Assembly (NCBI GenBank): GCA_934229535.1
Contig: CAKQDS010000021.1
Location: forward strand, 1 to 32,982
Length of the DNA: 32,982 bases
DNA from: an uncultured Anaeroplasmataceae bacterium
Lineage (GTDB): Bacteria; Bacillota_I; Bacilli_A; Acholeplasmatales; Anaeroplasmataceae
Reading direction: 5' to 3'
Within the stretch, counting starts at the first letter, position 1. Every line of letters starts with the position of its first letter. Under the pieces are notes generated by a model. The model made no database searches and was not told the DNA's origin. It was given only the letters and a program-made list of their open reading frames with translations. The position numbers and the translations under genes were made by a program. Of this stretch, positions 1 to 5,910 are shown piece by piece.

Positions 1-80
1 ACCCTTTAAATTTATAGTTTACTACAACCCTTTAATTTTAAAGATATTATTTCACAACCTCGAAATTTAATATACTTACA
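1..80. repeat. Three degenerate tandem units at left edge
   Basis: Three consecutive units at 1-26, 27-56 and 57-80 each begin with ACC(C)T, continue through an AAATTTA-like stretch and end in TTACA, TACTACA or TTTCACA. They are imperfect and unequal in length (26, 30 and 24 bases) in a very AT-rich setting, so chance similarity cannot be excluded. The window edge cuts the region, so the array may continue to the left. They could be the end of a mobile element or a protein-binding array. Positions 81-204 contain no gene that I can support, only a weak promoter-like pair (GTGGCA at 159-164, 17-base gap, GATAAT at 182-187) ahead of the XRE gene. Confidence 0.3.
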
Positions 81-246
81 TTAATTGAGAAAAATAGCGA
101 AAAAACGATTAATTTGGCAAAAAAAGTTAAAAAATTTAGCAAATATGATGTTAACGTCGTGGCATTTATTTTTTAGTGTTAGATAATTAGTATGGTGATG
201 TCACTTGAGCAAGTTGGTTTGCAGGGCGGAAGAACAAGAGATAAAA

Positions 247-441
247 ATGAAATTGGGTAGAAGAATTGTAGAATTAAGAAAAGAAAAAAATATGACACAA
301 TTTGAACTAGCATTTGTTGTTAATATTGCTGAACGTTCACTTAGTGCCATAGAGACAGGAAAGGTTTTTCCAAATAGTTTAATTTTATTTAGAATCGCAA
401 ATGCCTTTGGTATGAGCGTTTCAGAATTGATCAATTTTTGA
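247..441 (+). CDS. Short XRE-family HTH DNA-binding protein
   Basis: This 64-residue protein is essentially one Cro/C1-type helix-turn-helix domain. It starts MKLGRRIVELRKEKNMTQ, has the recognition region around SLSAIETGK, and ends SVSELINF, which is where an XRE domain normally stops. It has no effector or dimerisation domain. An upstream in-frame TTG at 205 would add 14 residues, but the ATG at 247 matches the usual XRE N-terminus, so I chose it. The next gene begins only 4 bases after the stop, without a visible Shine-Dalgarno of its own, so the two are probably translationally coupled. The likely role is DNA-binding control of this locus. The target is not known; the promoter at 1307-1335 is the obvious candidate. 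Confidence 0.75.
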   Translation: MKLGRRIVELRKEKNMTQFELAFVVNIAERSLSAIETGKVFPNSLILFRIANAFGMSVSELINF

Positions 442-445
442 AATA

Positions 446-1285
446 ATGAAATTAATTAATTTAGATAATTACTTCAATTCAACCAAATATTATTTTTATT
501 TTTTTGATTCCTTATTTAAAATTGAGAATAAAACTAAAAAAGAAATTCTTGAATTATTAAATATCCCAGATTCAACCTATAGAACTAATAGACTAATGAA
601 TTTTGTTAAGAATGATAATATAAGCATCCTTTTAAATTTTTTTAGATATAATAAGCTTATGCATCCAAAAGCAGTATATGAGGATTGCTTAAATAACATT
701 TTAAATTACTTATATTATAATAATGCGGTAGAGCTTGATAAGGAATCTATACGATTAGATGGATTTATCCGAGAAAATAATTATTTGAAGCCTATTTTTA
801 TATTGATTAATATACTAGAAAAAATAATTACTAAAAAGCCCTGTAATGAAGAAGATTTAAATTATTTAGCTATATTTAATGTTGATTATTTTGATAATGG
901 TATAAAATTATTAAGGTGTATCACTTTAAAATATTTTTCTTTATCTGATAATTTGGAAATGGTTAGTTTAGAATATTTTAATAATCCTAATCTTAAATGG
1001 TTTTGTAGTTATATTTTAGCTAATTGTGAATTAAAAAATAAGAGAAGCTATAGTGCAGTTTTCTTTTTCAATCAATGCCTTTTAAGTGCAAAGGATGATT
1101 TTAATATTGATAGAGCCTTTGAAGCTATTGATTATATTGTTGATATTTATATTAGCTGTCAAAAATATGAGGCTTGTATTTTATTTTTAGAACAATATAT
1201 TAATAAGATGAGATTTATAAACAACAAATATACCATTAAGATTATTGCAAGATATCGTAAATTAATTAATTTAGAGTCTAATTAG
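446..1285 (+). CDS. Unrecognised helical protein coupled to the XRE regulator
   Basis: I do not recognise the family of this 279-residue protein. It has no signal peptide or membrane segment and is rich in Asn, Ile, Leu, Lys and Tyr. Residues about 28-50 (around KEILELLNIPDSTYRTNR) could form a helix-turn-helix. The remainder reads as antiparallel helical hairpins, compatible with a TPR-like array. Rgg, PlcR, ComR and AimR regulators combine an HTH with such an array in one chain. Here the HTH and helical part are in different frames, 4 bases apart, resembling a split regulator of that kind. That comparison is by architecture only, not by a recognised signature. The stop codon at 1283-1285 lies inside the terminator hairpin. 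Confidence 0.55.
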   Translation: MKLINLDNYFNSTKYYFYFFDSLFKIENKTKKEILELLNIPDSTYRTNRLMNFVKNDNISILLNFFRYNKLMHPKAVYEDCLNNILNYLYYNNAVELDKESIRLDGFIRENNYLKPIFILINILEKIITKKPCNEEDLNYLAIFNVDYFDNGIKLLRCITLKYFSLSDNLEMVSLEYFNNPNLKWFCSYILANCELKNKRSYSAVFFFNQCLLSAKDDFNIDRAFEAIDYIVDIYISCQKYEACILFLEQYINKMRFINNKYTIKIIARYRKLINLESN

Positions 1286-1296
1286 GCTCTTTTTTA
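1273..1296 (+). terminator. Intrinsic terminator after the regulator pair
   Basis: A 7-bp stem (AGAGTCT pairing with AGGCTCT, one G-T wobble) with loop AATT at 1273-1290 is followed by a run of T. The TAG stop of the upstream gene lies in the hairpin. It separates the regulator pair from the operon promoter that begins 11 bases downstream. Confidence 0.65.
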
Positions 1297-1306
1297 AATT
1301 TATTAG

Positions 1307-1335
1307 TTGACAAAAGTCTAGAAAAGGATTACAAT
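1307..1335 (+). promoter_or_regulatory. Near-consensus sigma-A promoter of secreted protein/ABC operon
   Basis: A perfect -35 TTGACA (1307-1312), a 17-base spacer and TACAAT (1330-1335), one mismatch from TATAAT. This is the best vegetative promoter match I noticed in the window. It sits between the terminator at 1273-1296 and the gene starting at 1356, so the downstream operon can be transcribed independently of the regulators. Confidence 0.75.
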
Positions 1336-1355
1336 TAATTTGTGAGGTGTATAGA

Positions 1356-1982
1356 ATGAAAAAGAAATTGTTTATATTTTTATTTGTTTGCGTGTGTGTG
1401 TTAATGTTTTCTTCTAAAGCATTTGCAATGAGTGAAATTGGGGATAATGGCGTAAAGTTGGATAATTTGTTTGATGCAAATGAAAAAGAAGTAAGAAGAA
1501 GTTCATATTTAATAAAAGATATTGGAAAGATGAAAAATCCTTATGATACAGTTGATCTGGGTATGCTTTACAATGGAATCTTTGATATTTCATCTTTAAA
1601 AAAATCTGGATATAGAACTATCGCAGTAGAAGTTACAATTGATGCAAGAGAAATTGACGATGGCTATCAATATATACAATTTTTTGCTGATGTCAACGAT
1701 AATACATGGCTTGCTGGTGGAAAATTTGAACTAGGTCATAATTATAAAATTACTACTTATACAACATTGTATTTTTATTTCGAAATTGATATTGCAAATA
1801 TGCTAAGTAATAGCTTTGTTATTAGATATAATGCTTCTGGATATTGGAATGATGATTGGGAAAATACCAATTTAAAAATTCAAGTTGCTGCCTCTAAAGA
1901 ATTGAGAAAAACTACTAATGTATGGCAGTTATACAAAAATAATGGTGGATATACTTATACGAAGTTGACATCTGCAGAATAG
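1356..1982 (+). CDS. Secreted protein of unknown family
   Basis: This 208-residue protein has a clear Sec signal peptide: a KKK n-region, a hydrophobic core to about residue 20, and an AFA cleavage site with probable cleavage after residue 24. There is no lipobox cysteine, sortase motif or second membrane segment, so the mature protein of about 184 residues should be released. The body alternates hydrophobic and polar residues with many aromatics (around DDGYQYIQFF, YFYFEIDIAN and ASGYWNDDWEN), suggesting a mostly beta fold. I chose the ATG at 1356 because AGGTG lies 6 bases upstream; a GTG at 1347 is part of that Shine-Dalgarno. It is the first gene of the unit encoding the ABC complex that follows, so it may be that transporter's cargo or partner. 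It matches no family I know. Confidence 0.7.
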   Translation: MKKKLFIFLFVCVCVLMFSSKAFAMSEIGDNGVKLDNLFDANEKEVRRSSYLIKDIGKMKNPYDTVDLGMLYNGIFDISSLKKSGYRTIAVEVTIDAREIDDGYQYIQFFADVNDNTWLAGGKFELGHNYKITTYTTLYFYFEIDIANMLSNSFVIRYNASGYWNDDWENTNLKIQVAASKELRKTTNVWQLYKNNGGYTYTKLTSAE

Positions 1983-1994
1983 GTAACTAGTAGA

Positions 1995-2669
1995 ATGATT
2001 AGTTTAAAAAATATTAGCAAGGAATATATTGATAAATCTACTAGGACTTTGGCTTTAAATAATATTAATATTGAAATAAAGGAATCGCTATTAACTGCTA
2101 TTTTAGGTAAAAGTGGTAGTGGAAAAACAACTTTAATGAATATTATTGGGGGAATAGATTCACCTACAAATGGTGATGTATTTATTAATAATACCAACCT
2201 AGCAAAGCTAAGTGATAAAGAGCTTGCAATATTTAGAAGAAAGAATATTGGTTTTGTTTTTCAAGCTTTTTATCTTGAAAAATCATTTACGGTTTATGAA
2301 AATTTATTAATTCCTTTTTTGATTGATGATATTAATAAAAATGATGCTAATAATAGAATTGATGATTTATTACAAAAATTAGATATTTTTAATCTTAAAA
2401 ATAAGAAAGTTTGTGATCTATCTGGTGGTGAAAAGCAAAGAGTAGCAATAGCCAGAGCGCTTGCCCTAAATCCTAATATTATTTTAGCAGATGAACCAAC
2501 AGGAAACCTAGATAGTAATAATGGTAAGATAGTTTTGGATATTTTAAAAGATTTAGCTAGTAATGGTAAAACGATAGTTTTAGTAACTCATAATGAAGAT
2601 GATGCTAGAAAATATGCAGATGAAATTATTAGACTAAAGGATGGTAGAATAGAAAATGAAATCATCTAA
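1995..2669 (+). CDS. ABC transporter ATPase, MacB/LolD type
   Basis: This 224-residue ATPase matches the usual MacB/LolD/FtsE-class length. Walker A is GKSGSGKTT (residues 38-46), the signature is LSGGEKQR (from 142), and Walker B is ILADEPTGNLDS with the catalytic pair D166-E167. The H-loop histidine is in LVTHNEDD. The LADEPTGNLD wording is typical of ATPases paired with FtsX-type permeases that move lipoproteins, peptides or peptide antibiotics, or act as mechanotransmitters, rather than importing sugars. It starts 12 bases after the secreted-protein gene and overlaps the first permease by 14 bases, so the complex is translated from one message. Confidence 0.92.
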   Translation: MISLKNISKEYIDKSTRTLALNNINIEIKESLLTAILGKSGSGKTTLMNIIGGIDSPTNGDVFINNTNLAKLSDKELAIFRRKNIGFVFQAFYLEKSFTVYENLLIPFLIDDINKNDANNRIDDLLQKLDIFNLKNKKVCDLSGGEKQRVAIARALALNPNIILADEPTGNLDSNNGKIVLDILKDLASNGKTIVLVTHNEDDARKYADEIIRLKDGRIENEII

Positions 2670-3750
2670 TCTAATTAAGTTATCTTTACTTACCCTAAAA
2701 ACAAGTAAGAAGACTAATATATTTATGATCGTTTTGATTACAATTATTAGTCTATTTTTAAATGCATTCATATTTATAGGAACAAGCCTTAAATATTCAC
2801 AAACTCTTACAAATGAAAAAATTTATTTAAATGATGATGTTAATATCACTTTTTTTAGTGATGGTAAGATTTCTAATAATATGCTTAAACAAATACATGA
2901 TGAAGCTCATAAAAATAATATTGAAGTTAAGGAAATAAGTAGTTACTTATATGGTTCAATGATTTATGATTTTAATTATTTTAGAAGCGATTCAATTACT
3001 AAAGTAGGAAGAAATTATATTTATTTACCAATGAGCTATAATACTTCCTATGAAATTAATGATATATATGTAAATGATCTTGGTGAATTTATAATTGCTG
3101 ATTTTTTAGATATTAATTATGAGATAGTGGATTTAAATTATTTAGTAACTAATAATTATTTAATTCAAAGATTAAGCATAAGAATTGATAATGATAAAAC
3201 AACAGTTGATAAAGCATTAGCTTTTTACAAGAATTTTAAAAAAATGGATGCTAAAATATCTTGCGATGTATTAGACACAATCAATAAAGCTAGTTTATTA
3301 TTTAATATTATTCTAGCGTTTGTAGTATTATTTAGTATTGTAATCTTAGTATTCCTTTTGTATATTATTAGTAATAGTATTGTTTTATTATATCAAAAAA
3401 ACAATTATACCTATGCAATGCTATTAGCACTCGGTTGCTTTAAAAAAGATAGCTTTTTGGTTTCACTTTTAAATTATTTTGTTTTAGGTATAACAGGTAT
3501 AGCTATCGGCTTCTTTGTTACATATTGTTCATTTTCTTTATTTAATGGCTTTGGTAATAATGTTTTAAAAAATATTTATGATATTGCTTTTGATGGTGAA
3601 TTTTCAACTTCGTTTTTGGCATATAAGCCAATATATTTATTATTTATTGAAATAATCCTAAGCTTAGCAGTTGTTTATGTTTTTTTAAGAAGAAAAAACA
3701 AGAACATTTCTTATTTGAACTTATTAAGAGGTGATGAAAATGACAACTAA
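2656..3750 (+). CDS. FtsX-type ABC permease, subunit 1
   Basis: This 364-residue protein has the one-plus-three membrane layout of FtsX/MacB/LolC proteins. There is one segment near residues 20-45, an extracytoplasmic domain of about 170 residues, then three C-terminal segments (near 215-245, 270-295 and 325-345). The motif YTYAMLLALGCFKKDS is the counterpart of the conserved GILKALGAS-like coupling loop between the second and third helices. The start overlaps the ATPase gene by 14 bases. The large external domain is not recognisable as a known MacB periplasmic domain. It probably pairs with the second permease to form a heterodimer. Confidence 0.82.
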   Translation: MKSSNLIKLSLLTLKTSKKTNIFMIVLITIISLFLNAFIFIGTSLKYSQTLTNEKIYLNDDVNITFFSDGKISNNMLKQIHDEAHKNNIEVKEISSYLYGSMIYDFNYFRSDSITKVGRNYIYLPMSYNTSYEINDIYVNDLGEFIIADFLDINYEIVDLNYLVTNNYLIQRLSIRIDNDKTTVDKALAFYKNFKKMDAKISCDVLDTINKASLLFNIILAFVVLFSIVILVFLLYIISNSIVLLYQKNNYTYAMLLALGCFKKDSFLVSLLNYFVLGITGIAIGFFVTYCSFSLFNGFGNNVLKNIYDIAFDGEFSTSFLAYKPIYLLFIEIILSLAVVYVFLRRKNKNISYLNLLRGDENDN

Positions 3751-5002
3751 GGGTATATGTGAAATAGCCAAAATTATGTATAAAAATAATAAACAAAAAT
3801 ATAAAGGAATTGCTAGAGGTATTTTTATTGCTGTTTTATTATTAATTTTTGCTAGCTATTTAATTTTTGGCTTTAATATGGGTGTTAAAAAAAGCTTAAA
3901 TAGAAGTAAGGATGTTTGTTCATTTTATATAAATTATGAAGAAGAAAATAAAGATGAGGTTATAGATGCCTTAAATAAGCATAGCCTTAATAATAAAATT
4001 AGTTATAAATTATTTAGCAGTGTAGTTAATAGCTTTGGTAATGATAAGGTAACTTTCAAAATTGCTGATAAAAATTTAAATTATAATTTAGATAGAATAA
4101 GCCTTTGTTTATATGATACAAGCAAATTATATTTTACTGAAGAAGAACAGCTTTTATTTTCAAATAATGAATCTTTTATCTTAAAGGGTGGATTTATTAA
4201 TAATCAAAATGAAATTATAATTAGTGATAAACTAATTAATGATTATGACTTAGATATAGATAAGATATTAAATACCAATTTATCTTTTTCTTATAAGAAT
4301 AGTGTATTAGATAATTATAAAATTGTTGGTATTTATAATTCGAAAATTTATAATTGTCCTTCTAGATTTGGTAATAATGATCCATTATTTTGGATATCTA
4401 ATACTAATTTTGAGTGTGGTTATATAAATAACGATATTGTAATGCTAGATGATGCAAATACATGTCTTGCTAAATATAAAGATGTTTCTTTAGAATTGAC
4501 TAATTTAGCAAATGTAGGGTTAACAAATTTCCTTCACGATTATAATTCTTATCGACCATTACTTGCAATTGTTAGTAATTTGCTATTAGTTTTTGGCTTG
4601 GCGGTTTTGATCATAAGTGTTTTAAATATTATCAATAGTCTTTTATATTTTTACAAATTAAGACAACCATTTATTGGAATGCTTAAAGCCATGGGTGGAA
4701 CCTCATATGATGTTTTTAGATTGAATTTCTGGGAATTATTATTAATTATTAAGAAGGCTTTAATATTATCTTTTATTATTTCCTTTAGCTTATGCTTAAT
4801 AATGTCATTAGTAATGAATATGATAATTAATAATTATGAAAAAAACGGTTTAGATATAATGCTTAAGCTTGATTTTCTTATGTATCCTGTTTCTTTGATT
4901 TTAGTTGTTATTCCTATTATAATATTTATGCTTTTTATTTCCTTTGTAATTTATAAAGCAAATAATAGAAGTATAATTTTAGACTTGAAGGAAAATAATT
5001 AA
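3740..5002 (+). CDS. FtsX-type ABC permease, subunit 2
   Basis: This 420-residue protein has the same topology as the preceding permease: one N-terminal membrane segment (about 25-45), an external domain of about 230 residues, and three C-terminal segments. Its FtsX signature FIGMLKAMGGTSYDVF is closer to consensus than that of subunit 1. I chose the ATG at 3740 because AGAGGTG ends 6 bases upstream; GTG at 3731 and ATG at 3734 are too close to that Shine-Dalgarno. It overlaps the end of subunit 1 by 11 bases. Two unequal permeases with one ATPase resemble LolCDE- or BceAB-like complexes. The substrate is unknown; the secreted protein at 1356 is the natural suspect. Confidence 0.82.
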   Translation: MTTKGICEIAKIMYKNNKQKYKGIARGIFIAVLLLIFASYLIFGFNMGVKKSLNRSKDVCSFYINYEEENKDEVIDALNKHSLNNKISYKLFSSVVNSFGNDKVTFKIADKNLNYNLDRISLCLYDTSKLYFTEEEQLLFSNNESFILKGGFINNQNEIIISDKLINDYDLDIDKILNTNLSFSYKNSVLDNYKIVGIYNSKIYNCPSRFGNNDPLFWISNTNFECGYINNDIVMLDDANTCLAKYKDVSLELTNLANVGLTNFLHDYNSYRPLLAIVSNLLLVFGLAVLIISVLNIINSLLYFYKLRQPFIGMLKAMGGTSYDVFRLNFWELLLIIKKALILSFIISFSLCLIMSLVMNMIINNYEKNGLDIMLKLDFLMYPVSLILVVIPIIIFMLFISFVIYKANNRSIILDLKENN

Positions 5003-5053
5003 AGTCGACGTTTTTAGGTAATTTTGGTAAATGTTAATAAAATAAGAAGAATT

Positions 5054-5091
5054 AATTGACGCTTTTATTTATGATTAAAAAAGCGTCAATT
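5054..5091 (+). terminator. Terminator hairpin after the ABC operon
   Basis: A perfect 13-bp inverted repeat (AATTGACGCTTTT at 5054-5066 and its complement at 5079-5091) with a 12-base loop lies 52 bases after the last permease gene. The T tract after it is short (TTTTG), so termination may be partial, or it may act as an mRNA-stabilising stem. Confidence 0.6.
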
Positions 5092-5109
5092 TTGTTAATT
5101 TATGGTGAT

Positions 5110-5137
5110 TTGCTATTTTGAAAAAAATGAGTAAAAT
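5110..5137 (+). promoter_or_regulatory. Candidate promoter upstream of the cotE leader hairpin
   Basis: TTGCTA (5110-5115), a 16-base spacer and TAAAAT (5132-5137) form a plausible vegetative promoter. Transcription would start near 5144, just ahead of the hairpin at 5158-5191. Both hexamers are imperfect in an AT-rich intergenic stretch, so this is tentative. Confidence 0.35.
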
Positions 5138-5157
5138 AATTGCTTGGGGGAAGGCTA

Positions 5158-5215
5158 GATTGGAATTAATTGCTAAATATTAATTCCAATCGTAATGCTT
5201 TAGCACTTTTTTTTA
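5158..5215 (+). ncRNA. Structured leader or small RNA upstream of cotE
   Basis: A perfect 13-bp stem (GATTGGAATTAAT at 5158-5170 with 5179-5191) encloses an 8-base loop, TGCTAAAT. Seven of the loop bases (5171-5177) are complementary to TTTAGCA at 5199-5205, immediately before a C and a run of eight T. Two alternative pairings therefore exist. One is a strong hairpin leaving only a 3-bp TGC/GCA helix before the T tract; the other is a 7-bp helix directly abutting the T tract, which would act as a terminator. This is the arrangement of a transcription attenuator. It could instead be a free-standing RNA of about 70 bases. I do not recognise a known riboswitch or T-box specifier here. Confidence 0.4.
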
Positions 5216-5231
5216 TTTCGTGCATAAGATA
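5206..5231 (+). promoter_or_regulatory. Possible sigma-K type promoter of cotE
   Basis: AC at 5205-5206, a 16-base spacer and CATAAGATA at 5223-5231 match the sigma-K pattern AC-N16-17-CATAnnnTA. B. subtilis cotE does have a late sigma-K promoter. Against it, the predicted start near 5237 falls at the edge of the AGGAGGGG ribosome site (5236-5243), leaving almost no leader. Confidence 0.3.
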
Positions 5232-5247
5232 TATTAGGAGGGGAATT

Positions 5248-5760
5248 ATGAACGAAATTAGAGAAATAGTAACTAAAGCAGTTGTTGCTAAAGGAAAAAA
5301 ACTATTTAATATGCATGAACATATCGAATCTTCAACCCATCCTTATAGTATTTTAGGCTGTTGGATAATTAACCATGAATTTGAAGCCTATAAAAATGCC
5401 GATGTTGTTACAATTGAAGGACAATATGAATTAAATGTCTGGTATTCCTATTTACAAAACACGAAAACTGAGGTTTTGCGTGAAAAGATAAAATATAAAA
5501 AGGATATAAAGGTTAAACAGGTTGTTAAGAATTATTTGGATAATAATGATGATATAATTGCTAAGGTATTAGCACATCCAACTGTTACTAATGCTAAAAT
5601 TTTAGAAGATGGTTTGGATGTAGATGTTACAATGGAAATACTAGCTGAGGTCATAGGAGAAACTAAAATGCAGGTGACAGTTTTTACACAAACTGAGCCT
5701 CAAGATGATATTGAGGATTTAGATATTGACGTTGATGAGGATTTTTTAAATAAAGAGTGA
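5248..5760 (+). CDS. cotE: Outer spore coat morphogenetic protein CotE
   Basis: This 170-residue protein matches CotE. It opens MNEIREIVTKAVVAKGKK, followed by SILGCWIINHEFEAYK, the segment around LNVWYSYLQNTKTEVLRE, a central NYLDNNDDIIAKVL and LAEVIGETKMQV. The tail is strongly acidic (DIEDLDIDVDEDF), as in Bacillus CotE. CotE forms the layer on the forespore surface on which the outer coat assembles. I chose the ATG at 5248 for its AGGAGGGG site; an upstream in-frame extension to 5170 runs through the leader hairpin and is not coding. As in B. subtilis, cotE lies just upstream of mutS-mutL, with one extra gene between. The regulatory context includes the hairpin region at 5158-5215. Confidence 0.92.
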   Translation: MNEIREIVTKAVVAKGKKLFNMHEHIESSTHPYSILGCWIINHEFEAYKNADVVTIEGQYELNVWYSYLQNTKTEVLREKIKYKKDIKVKQVVKNYLDNNDDIIAKVLAHPTVTNAKILEDGLDVDVTMEILAEVIGETKMQVTVFTQTEPQDDIEDLDIDVDEDFLNKE

Positions 5761-5785
5761 ATTTACATTATTCATTCTTTTTTTT
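5754..5785 (+). terminator. Terminator overlapping the cotE stop codon
   Basis: AGAGTGAAT (5754-5762) pairs with ATTCATTCT (5770-5778), a 9-bp stem with one G-T wobble and a 7-base loop, followed by eight T. The TGA stop of cotE (5758-5760) is part of the left arm. Confidence 0.7.
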
Positions 5786-5829
5786 CGTCGTGAAAATGGC
5801 TTTTTGTAGCAAAAATTTTAGTTTAGCAC

Positions 5830-5858
5830 TTGTAAAAATGATCAAAATAGTTTATCAT
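5830..5858 (+). promoter_or_regulatory. Promoter of the SAP-protein/mutS operon
   Basis: TTGTAA (5830-5835), a 17-base spacer and TATCAT (5853-5858, five of six to consensus) lie about 50 bases ahead of the gene at 5911, after the cotE terminator. Confidence 0.55.
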
Positions 5859-5910
5859 ATTAACATAGATATTTTTTTATAATATTACAAATAATTGTGG
5901 AGGAACTTTG

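Noticed and set aside
205..246. TTG start at 205 for the XRE protein
   Set aside because: Adds 14 residues not typical of XRE N-termini; ATG 247 gives the canonical domain start.
5170..5247. In-frame extension of cotE upstream of 5248
   Set aside because: It runs through the hairpin and T run, has no ribosome site, and CotE proteins begin at the MNEIREI position.
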